A stretch of DNA of 64,000 nt, taken from the NCBI GenBank assembly GCA_000231825.2, contig JH720294.1:567158-631157 (forward strand). The letters are read 5' to 3'. The DNA comes from Tetrahymena elliotti 4EA (Eukaryota; Ciliophora; Oligohymenophorea; Hymenostomatida; Tetrahymenidae). Both the position numbers and the translations under genes were made by a program. This document shows, one piece after another, positions 24,601 to 37,300 of the stretch. Below the pieces are notes generated by a model, which worked only from the letters and a program-made list of their open reading frames with translations, did not search any database and was not told the DNA's origin. Positions within the stretch are counted from its first letter, which is position 1, and each line of letters starts with the position of its first letter.

Positions 24601-26484
24601 AAAACTGTCAAGGAGTTGCTAAGTATCATATGAAAAGCATTTTAAATTTTAATAGTCTTCATTATTAATATTATTTAATCCATCTATATAAAATATGTCT
24701 TTATTAATATCCTATAAAGTTGGTATAAATCTAAGTTTATAGCTTTGCTAGCTCTCATTATTTTTGTCATTTTCTTATTAGTTTTTAGCTATAATTTATT
24801 ACAATACATTAGTCAAATGAATGATAGGTTTGAAAAACTAATTTCTTAATATTAATGAAAATTTAATACTTATTAATAAAACGAACCAAGCTATCCCTAT
24901 ACTTATATAAAAAAATATCCTATTATATTATTATATTTATTCCATAATCCTTCTTGAATTTTCTTCCATTTATTCTTTTGATAGTACATCTAAGAAAATA
25001 AAAGCATTTTTAACTTAAAATCTAGAAGCAGGATTATTTTATCTCAAGTATTCCTACTTAGGTACTTAAGTGATAAACTATATTAGATTTTTGATCACAA
25101 TACATTCTGTCCCATTCCTATTATATTAGAATAGCTATTGATTAATGTCTGACTGAAATCCTATTACATCTACTTTACTTAAATTCTATTGGTATAATAA
25201 TTAATTTGAAGTGATGTTGCTTAAAAAATATTGTGCTTAATTTTAATCTTATAAATATTAAGTTTCAATTTATCTAACTGTAGTAATTTCAGTTCTATTT
25301 AATTTGTATTAAGAATTGTAAATTACAGTGAGATAATCTGGGTTCAATACCATTAATAATTTTGAATTATTTCCAAAATTTTAAAAGTAAGTAGGTATTT
25401 TTGTTAAATCTAGAGCTAAACATAATAGAGAGTACCTTGTACTTTCAGAGTTAGGATCTAATGATTTTTATTTTTACCTCCTTTAGCAGAAAGCTTATTA
25501 AATTAGTGGAGTAACATCTGTATATAATATGGATGGATTTAGTACTATTGTAGAAATATTTCCCATGGTTTATTCATAGTAAAATCTACATCTAATATCA
25601 AAAATAAATCTTCCACTATAAGGACAATTAATGGGAGGATGATAATTTTTGTAAGTCACATTATGGCTGTTGGTAAAAATTAATCCATTATAGTCTAATC
25701 CATAAAACAAATCTTTAATTTTCATCCATCTACCATTTTCTAATAAATTATCATACTAAACTGATTTCCATACAGAATCAACAAGAACAATCTCTTGTAT
25801 CTACTATAATTCAATTTCATCCATTTCATTTGAATAAGATTTATTAATTAAATGCCTTTTTTATATTAGTTTATGATGTTGAATTAGTATTATTAAAATT
25901 AATAAGTAAAGTTTGTAATTATGTTAATAATTACTAACTTATAATATCTGATAAGTAGATATTTGAGGTAGAAATTATTTTATTAATTTACAATAAATAA
26001 TTTTTTATTGTGAGATTTAGATTTTATGAATGATAAAATTTTTATATTACCAAGAACTAGTTAAGATAGAGTTATTTTTAAACAGATTAACCACTGTTTC
26101 ATTCTCTTAGTTTAAATAGCCTCTATCAATATTAAGTAAAGCTGGTATATGTCTACTATCTTTTTTAATTTTTCCTTGAAGAATATTCCCAAAAAACTCA
26201 TTTATCAAGCTAATCTACCAATCTATTTTTTATGTTTAAGAACTTAACTAGAACACAATTGCTGTATTTAGTAGCTTGGAGTTATTTATTTCATCTTAAA
26301 AGAGAGAATCAGAGAAATCTTTTACTATTTAAAAGCATGTATTTTAAAAATAATTCAAGATTAAGTATATTGCTAATACAAACATTAAGTAAGGAAAGAT
26401 AATTATTGATATAAATTATGCCTTAATTTTATAATGGTTAATAAACCTGACAATAAAATTTTAATTTTTGCTCCTCTTATCCAT
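21607..26484 (-). CDS. Paralogue B: Cache-TPR-VWA-like transmembrane receptor
   Basis: The start at 26484 gives MDKRSKNQNFIVRF and then the first membrane helix (FISIIIFPYLMFVLAIYLIL). Intron 1 is 25856-26050 and ends exon 1 inside a Trp codon. The ectodomain carries CPYSGRFIFDIRCRFYYEQ, the position of the RPWY-like signature of dCache domains, and FCQRR. A second helix lies near 24870. TPR repeats follow, with NRALGVCYNN at about 24480, then Q/N-rich sequence and the VWA-like end (PMIIEHF-type, TGA at 21607-21609). It is the closest relative of A, with identical tracts in the TPR region and in the ectodomain plus intron, but its C-terminal linker is shorter and more diverged (small deletions around 22230-22330). 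Expression and ligand are unknown. Confidence 0.8.
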
Positions 26485-27043
26485 ATTATTAAAAAACTCT
26501 TTTCCTTTTTCTTTTTCTATTTATTGGTTTTATGAAAAATAATGAGCTAATTGAATTATTTTATAAAAATAGAAAACTAAATAATAATAAATCAATTAAT
26601 CATACATGTAAAGCTATTTTTAATCAACAAGATTATGTAGTTCTAATATAAATTTTAATTGTAATTTCATATTAACTATTAAACAGTGAATAAATTTATA
26701 AATACTATCAACTTTAATAAAACATTTTGGGATTTAATAAATAAGTAATACATAAATTTATTTATTTTTCAAAAAATAAATTTATGTATTAAAGCTCAAA
26801 ATTAAGAAATTATATTTTAAAATTACTTTAATTTCAGATAAAATCAAATAATTTAATATTATTTTGAAATATATGGTAGATATTCCTTAAAATCTAAATT
26901 ATCATAAATAAAATAAAGTTTATTTTTGTATTACTAAATAAATTTTTTTAGAAATATTTATTGATGTCATTTTCATTTTATCAAATAAATTAATCTTAGC
27001 AATAAATAATTTGTTTGATAAAACATTATTGGTATTAAAATAA
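26485..27043. other. Spacer between paralogues B and C
   Basis: This A+T-rich spacer holds the 5' flank of B and the 3' flank of C. A short inverted repeat lies near 26740-26790 (ATAAATTTATTTATTTTTC and its near complement). I see no coding signal and no RNA gene. Confidence 0.5.
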
Positions 27044-30000
27044 TCAAAAATGCTCATATACCATTGGGTAAAGATAGTTTTTTACATGTTCTCTTTAATT
27101 ATATATATATTATAGTAATTTTTCCTCTGTACTAAAGAACGTTATCAGAGATTTTGAACTTATTTTGACATTTATTAAGTCAGGAAATTCTTATATCTGA
27201 TTTTACTTACTTAAATTTAGGACTAAGAGCTCTACTTCTAGGTTTCCAATTAGTTAACACATTTAATCAAATAATTATTTATTTTTAAATTCAAGTTACT
27301 AATCTGTAATATAAATTAGATAAGTTTTGATTTTTTATTAATGAGATTCTTCCTAGTGATTATTTTAATAACTTCGAAAGCATTTACGAGAAAGATAGCA
27401 TGAAATTTTTTCTTAAGTGTTTAGAATAAATTATTTTAAAGCTGATTAAATACCTATGTGAAATATTTTCTCACCAAAATTTTTTATTGTGTCACCATCT
27501 GTTTAATTATTATGAATTCTTTTTTAATTTGGAATTTTTTATTGGCTAGATATTTGATTCTAAGTTAATTAATTTTCCATGAAATTAATATTTTATTGTT
27601 ATTTTTTTATCTTTGAATCTTAGTTAATGATTTGATCTTCACATGATGCATTTAAGCTTGTTTTCTTAAAAAATATATTTTATGAATTGCTTAGGCTATG
27701 ATTAAAAGGAACTGGTGATTAAGTTAGTAAATTTTCATTACTTAAAATTGGATTGTAATCATTATGGAACATTGAATTATCATTTTTTGGACTTTCTATT
27801 TAACTATTATTAATATTGCTATTATTGTTATTGTTTTTTAACTATGAATTGAAGCTGTTACTTTAGATACGATGTCTAGAATTTTTCTGACTGCTTAAAG
27901 TGTTTGACCACCTCTAAATGGACTGAGATTAATTAATTTATAATGTATTACTTCTCTGAAAACGAAAATTTTCATCTAAACTTTTTTTACTATGAAACTC
28001 AATAATTTTATTACTTTGGTTATTATCATCAGATGATAATTAATTTTTAAGTTATTCTTTGTTTGTTTATTCATTATCTAATTTTTAAAAAGAATTGATT
28101 TGATTAAAAAGTATACTTTTGATTTAACTATCTATCTATACACAACTACCACTTACTTAATTTCTGTCTGCTTTTAATTATTAAAAGTTTTTAATTTCTA
28201 TTATATCAGTAGCTTTACTTTCTTCTGATTATTTTATTGAATTACTATATTTAGATAGCTTCTATTCTTCCTTTAAAGTTAAGGATTATTTTAATCTGCT
28301 TTTTTTTTTGGCAATTTATTCTAAATTAATTCGAGAGTTTGACTTTGTTTAATAATCTCTATGAAATTATTAAATTGCTATTATTTACTTTTTTAATAAT
28401 TAAGATAAGATCCTCTAATTTGATTTTAAAATTTATATTTTAGTGAACTAAATTTATTAAAAAAATTATTCTTCTTCAAAGCAGAAGGTAGAGAGGCAAA
28501 ATTGATCTTCATCTTTGAATAAAATATCTTAAATTAAATCACTTTAGATGGCATAAGATCTAAACTAAGAAAATGTGCTTTAGCAAGAAGAAATCACACA
28601 TATTTTTAAATTAGAGTTAGGTAAGGTAGAAGCTTTTTTTATGATTTCAGATAATTAAGGATTTGAAATATTATTGATCTTGAATATCTAGTTGAGTATT
28701 TTTAAAGCTTGCATTCTTAAATGTGGTAGATAGTAAACACAATTTTCAAATAAAATAGTTAGAATCTAACAAGCAGTTTGATAATTTTATAATTTAATTT
28801 AAAAATTTGCTTGTTCTAAAGCATAAAATTAAAAGAATATATCAGAACTATATTAGTAATGGCAAAGCTTTTCTTAATCCTTTAATTTTCTGACTTAAAA
28901 ATAAGGTGTATATTTCTCATTTAGATCTAACTAATTAAACATCTCTATACTATTATTTTATTTTAATTAGCTGGTTAGTTAAAAATTTTCTAAGATTTCA
29001 TTTTTTTTTGTGAATTACCTGAAAAACGTTTTTATTTTTTTTATTTTTGGCTTTGAGAGAGGATTTTATAAACTGTAATTTAAGATATTAAATTATTTTT
29101 GGAATTAGCTTCTCCATTACTTTCTTATTAAATCTAGTTTTTTGTTTTATATTGGAGACATCAAAATATTAAAGGTGTTATTTTAATAGACAAAACTTTT
29201 TTAGTTTGATTACAAATCGTTTGAAATTTAAATATTTGATTGCTAAGACCGAATGTAGAAAATAGAGTTCTTTTTCTGTTATGGACTTTTCTTTTTAAAG
29301 ATTTATTCATTTTTTTAAATTTCATGCTTGATAGAGTAAAGATTGATGAATTTTTCAAGTACATTAAAAGACTGCTCAAAGTTATTTTTCATTTTAAATG
29401 CTACAAGCTCTATGTAGTGATTTATCATATCTCTTTTATTACAAGCTGGGAGATGCTTATTACTTACTTATACCATTTATTATACAAACTACTAAAAATC
29501 ATCTGACAGACTAAAAATTTTTTTTTCCAAAATATATGCACCAAGTGCCTTGACTAAATTTTACATTCTATTGTATAGACTCCAATAAATTTAATATTTT
29601 TCTGATTATATACTTTGCTAATTTTTGTTAGATTTATCTCCAATGTCTCTTTAAGATTTATACTTATTTTGATATGTTTCAGATGTATATTCGCAATAGC
29701 TGAAATTAAAATTATGCAGGCTTTTTTTTGAATCGTGGCTATAAAAACCTAATTCATATCTAGAATAAATTATTGATTTTTAAAAATTTTCTATAGACTC
29801 AAAGAATCTTCCAGAATTATAGTGGATTACACCAATATTATTATAGCATACTCCAAGTGCTCTGTTATTCTTAAATTATTCAAAATGCTAAATTTCTAAA
29901 CAAAGATTTATTAAATTTAAACTAGGATCTTCCTTAAATGTATTTTTTGTTGTGAATCTCAATAATTTAAAAAGATCATGTAAATTACTAAAGAGTTCTT

Positions 30001-31935
30001 AAATCTCAAAAGCAAGTTCATTTTCTTTCAAATAATTTTAAATACTTTCATCAATTTTTATTTATTCTTAATGTATTTAATTTTTTATTTTTACATTTTG
30101 CACATTTAAAAACCTTTCAGACTTAAATTATTAGTTATTGTTTTAATCTGATTAGTTACTTTGGCTGTTTTACTCAAATGCTGAATTTAAAATGTTTATG
30201 AGCTTCGTAATAGGATCCATAATACTTTTTAGAAAATAATAAGAATAAAACACTTGTAAAATAAAAACAATCAAAATCATTATTTGACTTATTATCAAAA
30301 AAATCAAGCTATTATTTTGTATTTTTTATCTTAAATCATCAGAAAATTAAATTATCCTTAAATCTGAAACGACATCTAAAATCACAAAAACATTTTTGAT
30401 TTGATATATAAATGTTGAGTTTGTAAATAAATAGCTTGGGGTCTTATCAATAATATTCACCATATTTTTAATGATATAGATATCAGTATTATTATTTTAA
30501 CTCTCTATAAATACATTTTAATTGTCATTTTCATTTTTAAATCCAACTAAATCAATTTTCCTTAAATTTTTAATTATATATTATTAATCTATTAAATTTT
30601 ATGCAGAGCTTTTTGTTAGCTTATTTTCCTGTGGGCGAAGAGTGTTAGGAAAATTTGTTGAGTCATAAATAATTTTGTTGTACTAAGAATTTATAATTAC
30701 TTAACCCTTTGAGATAAAGCTATAGTTATCAAAATAATATTTTAGAAAATCTAAATCAATGCTCAAACAAAATGTAGAATACTTTTCAAAACCCATTTGC
30801 GTAAGATTTAAATATCGTTAGCAAAAGGTTTACATCATTTTTGAAGAATTATTCAACTCAAAAATTTCAGGTTAAAAACTAAAAAGTGATGTTTTCTCAT
30901 CAATTTAGCTAAAATTATATACATATCTTATATTCAGATGATATTTACCAATGTATTCGTTTTCAGCTTACTCGGTAGAGTCTTTTTATAAATTTTAAAA
31001 TGTAATATTCTAACTTGAACAATATAATAAACTATCATAATCAAATCTTAGAAAAAAATCATAGAATCTCATATTCCTATTTGCTGCTTCGGTTTCGTCA
31101 AGTAGCTAAAAAGATTTCCAAATATAATCAACTTAAAAAGATTATTCAATTTCTTAAAATTCTTATTAATCAAGCTCATTCGTTAGTGATTTATTTACTT
31201 GATACCTAATTAAAAAATAACAATTAATTAACAATAAATTAAACATTTGGACTAAAATTAAAATATTAATAACCCATCTTAGATTTATGTTTTATACATA
31301 TTAATTTAAAAATTTTACTTTTAAAAATGGAAAAAATAAATAATTAAATATCATTAGTACCATGCACTTGTTTGTATTTTGTTCTTTTGAAAGATCTACA
31401 TAACCTAAGAGTAATCTTAATTGAAATTTGCTCTATTCATATTATAAATAGCTGGAATATGTTAAGTGTTTTTAATGACTTAGCCTTGCAGCAATCTACC
31501 TAAAAATTGATTAACTAAATTAATCTACCAGCTAAGCTTTTAAATCTAAGAACTTATTTGAAACACTACTGCTGAATTAAGAAATTTTGAGTTCTCTATT
31601 TAATCAATTAGCAAGTTTTTAGACATATCTTCAACTATTTAAACAGATTTATTTTTAATATAAATTAATCCTAAGATCATTAGTAATGATATAATGATTA
31701 AATAAAGTGCAATGATTAAGATAATAAATAATTAATTTTTATCATTGAGAAATGTGCTTTGTTTAAAATCCTCCTATTTTTAGGAAGAAATTTGATCTTC
31801 TATAGAAATTCTTTTCATTTATTCAAATAATTTATCTCTATAATCTTTAGTAGAATTAATTAATTTTTGTTTAGTAAGAATAAAGCAATTTCTTTTACTT
31901 TGTTGAATTTTTTTCAGGATTAATACACATAACAT
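27044..31935 (-). CDS. Paralogue C: divergent Cache-TPR-VWA-like receptor
   Basis: This copy keeps the family layout but is the most diverged. Exon 1 contains the membrane helix LFIILIIALYLIIISLLMIL and the family motif QIQKLSWQINLVNQFLGR, and ends at a Trp codon before an intron. The ectodomain keeps TFCQRYLNLTQ, but the Cache signature has become EYIGKYHLNIRYVYNF and lacks the cysteines seen in A, B and D-G. The TPR region is recognisable (AFGVCYNNIGVIHYN-like, near 29840). The C-terminus reads NYLYPMVYEHF with a TGA at 27044-27046. The start at 31935 is the first ATG in an open frame; a shorter start at 31818 fits the length of the other N-termini and is equally possible. It may bind a different ligand or none. 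Confidence 0.72.
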
Positions 31936-32927
31936 GAAAAAAGAGTAAATTAACTCTCCCTCTTTTAAAGTAAAATGAGTATTATGAAAATTTTTTATAA
32001 TATTTTTTGATTAATAGATTACTGTTAGGAAAATTAAAATATTTTTCAGTATTTCTTATTTATTAAAAGTTTTGTAATTATTTTATTTTGAATATTAAAT
32101 AAGACAATATTTTTTTAATTTTTAAAATATTTTGATTCTATTTTAAAAAAATAATATTTTTTAAATAAAATTGCTTATTTGTTTTTAAATATGTATTTTT
32201 GTAACAAATAAAAATTAATTTATTTTCTTAATTTCATTTAAGTTATTTAATATTTCTACTAAAAAATTAAACAAAATACCATTTAAGAATTAAAAATGTT
32301 TCTCTTCTTCCAACTTATATAAAATAGTTAAAATTTTATCATTTTTTTTCTAAATTTGTTTTCAATCTTTTTATTTGTATTTATACAAAATTAGAAATAG
32401 GGAAGTAAAAAATTGATTAACAGCCATTATTTTTTATATTTTATTTTAATTGTTTTTTATGAAAGTTAAATCAACAAAAAGAAACAGTTCAGACAGTAAC
32501 TTTAAAATAAATATTTATTTAAAGTGGATGTTAATATCTTGACCAAAATTTTTAATATCAATTTACAAGTATTAATTAAGACCTATTTAAATTTGTAAGT
32601 TTTAAAAAAACCATTTGAAATAATCAAATAATTCATTCATTTTGATCTAAATTATGTTTTTATTTTTTTTTTAAATAAAGAAAGTCAATTATTATTTTTA
32701 GATAGTTTTTTGTGAAATTTCAAAAATTTTGTTGAAATATATATAAAGATATTAACAGCTTTTTAAATTTTGGTTTTTGATATTTGTATTGAGAATCTTT
32801 ATAAATCAATATTATAATTTCAATTTAGTAAAAAGATTGAAAATTAGAAAGAAAGGTCAAATTATAAACTTGGAATGGAAAGAATGATATGAAATTATTA
32901 TTACAAAATTTTAAAATACATGCTGAT
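31936..32927. other. Long AT-rich spacer without a gene
   Basis: About 1 kb of extremely A+T-rich DNA lies between paralogue C and the RING-YEATS gene, with homopolymer runs of up to ten T. It holds the 3' flank of the RING-YEATS gene and the 5' flank of C. No open frame with protein-like composition, no repeat array and no RNA gene was seen. Confidence 0.5.
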
Positions 32928-33608
32928 TCATTTATTGATTGGTCTATTTTTTAAAATATCTTGACTTATCTTTAACTTAAAAATTTATTTTTTTTCAGGA
33001 TAATTAAATTACAAGTTCCAAAAGAGCTCAGTAGGCTATTGTATCTATAACCAATTTTTCCAGTATATTTTTATAGGAATTTAAAATGTACCCCAACCAG
33101 AGCGACTAACTTAAAAAGGAGCTTAATTTACGCTTATAAGAGGGACTCTAAACGTTTCATGAAGCTTAAATTCTACTCTCTCTATATAATCTTATTCATT
33201 TCCTTGAGGTACATTTAATTTAGCAAAGCAACACCATTTATGTTAGTTTGTTTTAGATGAATTACTATTAGATTATTATGGGTTTTATATGACTTCATGC
33301 AGATTTCCATACTCTACAATTAAGAATATCGAATTTGCTTTTACTTATTCTTATTTTTTAGCTTCTTCTAGTCTTTTTGCAAACTCTTGAGGAAACTATT
33401 AAGCTAAATAATTTTCAATATTTTTATTTACAACTAAATTAGCGATGTTTTTAATTTCTTTTCTGCAAAGAGGACATAAAACCTTCTACTCATAATCAAC
33501 TAATTCTTCTAAGCACATTTTGCAATAAGTATGACCACATTTAGTGGTAATCGGATTATAAAATAACCCAAGACAGATAGAACAACTATGATTGTTAACG
33601 CTATCCAT
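32928..33608 (-). CDS. RING finger-YEATS domain fusion protein (226 aa)
   Basis: A single intronless frame runs from ATG at 33608 to TGA at 32928-32930. Residues 9-48 form a perfect C3HC4 RING (C9, C12, C24, H26, C29, C32, C45, C48; CSICLGLFYNP then CGHTYC and CPLC), the zinc-binding E3 ubiquitin-ligase fold. A Lys/Glu/Gln-rich helix (65-92) follows. Residues 123-205 read as a YEATS domain: HKW at the start, YIERVEFKLHETFRVPLIS, then the hallmark PFQVSRSGWGTFQIPIKIYW with W172 and F175 where the aromatic acyl-lysine cage lies. YEATS domains read acylated histone lysines in chromatin complexes. The likely role, by inference, is a nuclear ubiquitin ligase targeted to acylated chromatin. RING-type E3s and YEATS readers are well known separately; the fusion is unusual. 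Its neighbours are receptor paralogues and give no functional hint. Confidence 0.85.
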
Positions 33609-34336
33609 TTTTTTCTTCTAAAAATTAGCTTTAACTTTTTTGAAATTTGGGACTGAAAAAAAACTTTATAACTTTTTTTTAATAAAAAACACTTTGATTT
33701 CGAAGGTTAATATAATTTGATCTACTTAAACCCTTTTCTGTATATTACAATATTGTAGTAGAAATAAATTCATAAGAAGAATATAAATTTCTGATTAAAT
33801 CTTGTCTTAAAATTTTCTATATGAAACTTATCAAAAATCAAATTCATAATCAAAAAGTAATTTGAGTTGTTTTTAAATGAAATAGTTGAATAATCGATTG
33901 AAACATATTTGTAATTGAAAGGAAATTCTTATTTTAAGTTATGTTAAATTTATTTCAAAGGTATTTTCATTTATTCTTCAATTGTTAAAATAGAATTTCA
34001 AAGGTAATAAAGTTTTGAAAGAAATTTAAAATTAGGTCAAATTTTTAAATCAAAACTAGATTTATATATAAAATGAAATAAAATCAACACAAAGATAATT
34101 AAATTTATAATATCAAAATTTTTTAGTAGCAATAAGAAAATTTAAAAAAAACTCATAACAATTAGAAAAAATTTTTGAATTGAGTAAAGAAAATCAAAAA
34201 AAAGGAAAAATAATTTGATTTTTTTACTAAATTTAATCAATTTTTATATTAATATTTTTTAGGGTTATCTAATATTATTTTCAATCATTTAAAAAAAATA
34301 TTTTTAATTGCAAATTTTATATCCAATGAGTTTCCA
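33609..34336. other. Spacer upstream of the RING-YEATS gene
   Basis: The 5' flank of the RING-YEATS gene and 3' flank of paralogue D, A+T-rich. Stretches near 33960-34130 (for example ATTTCAAAGGTAATAAAGTTTTGAAAG, given here only in part as TTTCAAAGGTAATAAAG) resemble 41100-41260 between D and E, showing that this spacer was duplicated with the gene unit. No gene is seen. Confidence 0.5.
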
Positions 34337-37300
34337 TCAAAAATGCTCTATTATCATTGGGATTTAGTTATTTTTAAGGTGTTCTCTATTATTGTATATG
34401 TATTATAATAACTTCTCTTCAGAATTGAAAAAACTTATTATTTATATACCATCTATTGATATGTTTTCTAAACTATTAAATTCATCTAGTTATTAGGAGT
34501 CATTTACAAGCAGGACTAGTAACTCAATTTCTAAATTATATAATAAATCTGTAAGTTTCTGTAATAAATCTTTGTTAGAAATTTAAAAATATTAATCAGT
34601 AAAGTAAATTAAGTAAGTGTGTTGAGTTTTCTAAAACAATAATTTTTTATTATTCTCATTTTTATACTTATTTTAAGTTAAGTAGATGTTTAATTTTTCA
34701 TCAGAATTCAGTATAAACTGTTTAAGGGATGCATGAATGCCGAAGTGGAATATATACTCACTTGTATTCTACTAAAATTTTTTTTTTTATGAATTATCCC
34801 CTTTTTTATCAGAGTTAACAATGAGATCATCGAAATTCATATCTAAATTTTATATAATTGTTGTATTTTAGTCAATTATTCTATTAGTATTTATTTGATT
34901 TAAGGTTGAATCGCAGCTAAATTAATTTAGGTTTTATTCAAAAATTTTATTATTGAATTAATATTGTTAATTAGAGTTATTTTTGAAAAGGTTTTATTCT
35001 TTTTAGATATTTATTTTTGATTAAAATTTACTTATATCTGGTCTAGAATTTACTTTTAATCTCCCTTCTTCTTTATTTTCAATGCTTTTGTTAATTTTAT
35101 ATTAATTTTATTAATTATGAAGTATTTGATGAAAAAATCTTTTATCTGAGCCGTAATTATTTTAAATCAAAGACTCATTATTTTGGAAGTTATCATTAAG
35201 TGAATTTCTTTTTTTTTAATTAAAAAACGAAAAGGAGTTTTAATTTCTTTTTTAATCAAATAGGGTATAATGAGACATAAGAGTATCTTAATTAGTTTGA
35301 TTATTTTTTATTTAAGAACATTATTTTGAAGATAAATTTAATAAAATGTTTGAGGAGCTTTTATCTTCTTAGAAATTAATAGTTTTCTTCATTTCTTTTT
35401 TATTTATTTTTTATTTATTATTTTGTTCTTCTGGTTATGAAAATTCATTACTTTTACCATTTAAATCACTTAAAGTTATGAAACTATTAGGCGATGATAG
35501 GTTAGCCTTATTAAATTGTGTAGTTTTTTAAATATAATATTAATTATAATCAGTATTTTTATTCTAATCTGGAGCAATCTAAGACTCATTAGAAGATTGT
35601 GAAGTACATAGACTTAATTAGATTTATTCTAGAAAATTGTTCTTGAAATTACTTAATTATTAAATTGTCAGGTTGTTAATAGAATCGCTTTGCATAAGAG
35701 ATTTATTATTCTTCTACTTTTTCCTTATTTAAGGACTTCCCTATTAAGAAGAATTATCTATCTTCCAATAATAATTTGAATTTGCTAGCGAATTATAATT
35801 TATATATTATGATTAAGATTTTTCTTCAAGATTAGTTTAAAAATTATGAAATAACTCATTTTCTTCACTTTTTCTTTAAAAATCATAGATTTTACTCTTT
35901 CTTTAATTTGTTTTTTTCAGAATTAAAGATAGTAAATTAAATTCAAAAAGCTATGGATTTGATTACATTAGTTTCATAGAAGTAGCTGATATTAATAATG
36001 TAAATAATTACTCTTCAAAAATATATTATATCATACCAAAATTATCGTTTTATTTAAAGAGAATTTCATTTCTGATATCATTACACAAGCTAAATAACTT
36101 TAGTTTGCTGTTATTCTTTTAGCAAGCTGAAATGACAAATATGTTGAAATTGTAATTTATCATTTCACTATATTTTTAATTTTCTACTTCTAGTTCTATG
36201 CTTTTTAATTTATTCTATTTGAAAATCTACAACAATAAATTCATGACTTATTTTTTTAAATGGGGAAGATAATATTTGCATTACTCTAATAAATTTGTTA
36301 AGACTAAAGCTGCATTATAAAAATTTTATTATTTTATCTAATATCTAGCCTACTCAAGAGAGCAATATTAAAAATAGATGTCAGAACTGAATTGATAGTT
36401 TCTAACTTTTTTGTTATTTTTGTGCTTTCTTACTTAATAAAAAATAAACTTTTAATTTTTTTTTTATAATTGGTTCATTGTTTCTTTTCTTTGATCAAAA
36501 AATTTATTCAATTTTAAATTATTTTTCTCAAAGTTTTAGTTAATCTACCCAAAAATAATTTTTGGACTAAAATTTATTCTTTTAAAATTTAATAATAAAC
36601 TAGGGTTAGAATAATTTAATTCTTTTACAAATTTTTGAGGGGCATTTAGTTTACGATCTTTTTGTTTTTTGCTTTTCTAATAAAAAATTGAATTAAGTTT
36701 TTATTAGTTATTAAATTGTTTATTTTTTTTATCTATTTTTTTATTGGATTCTATGTTAAGAGTCTAATTAAATGTCTTAGGTTAATTAAACAAATTTTTC
36801 ATTTCAGAAATAATTTAATACGAAATTAAATTATATACTTTATTTTTTATTTTATTTTTAATATTCATATTTTATTTGCCTTTTAAGATTTTTTTGATTG
36901 GAGATAGCAATATGGTGGAACTTGAGTTGTTATTATCTTTATTTTTTTAATTTAATATCTTTTTTGAGTTAATTAAATAATCATAAAATGTATTTGATTC
37001 TTTTAGTTTTTCATACTTTTCAAAGTTTTTATAAAAATAATTTGGACAATCTTGAAATAATTTACTGTATTTATCTTCATAAATTTTAATATAAATCTAA
37101 CTTAGTTTGTTTAGAACTGTAGATTCTTAGCTGTAAGATTCTTAATTTATTAATCCTTTAGATAAAGCATAATAATTAATAATTTCTCTTTTTCTACAAG
37201 GAGGTAAGTAAATTTCGCTAATACTTAAGCTTTCTAAAGCTTCATCTTCAAGGATATCCCACAAGTTATTTTTATTCTCTTAAATATAATTTAACATAGA

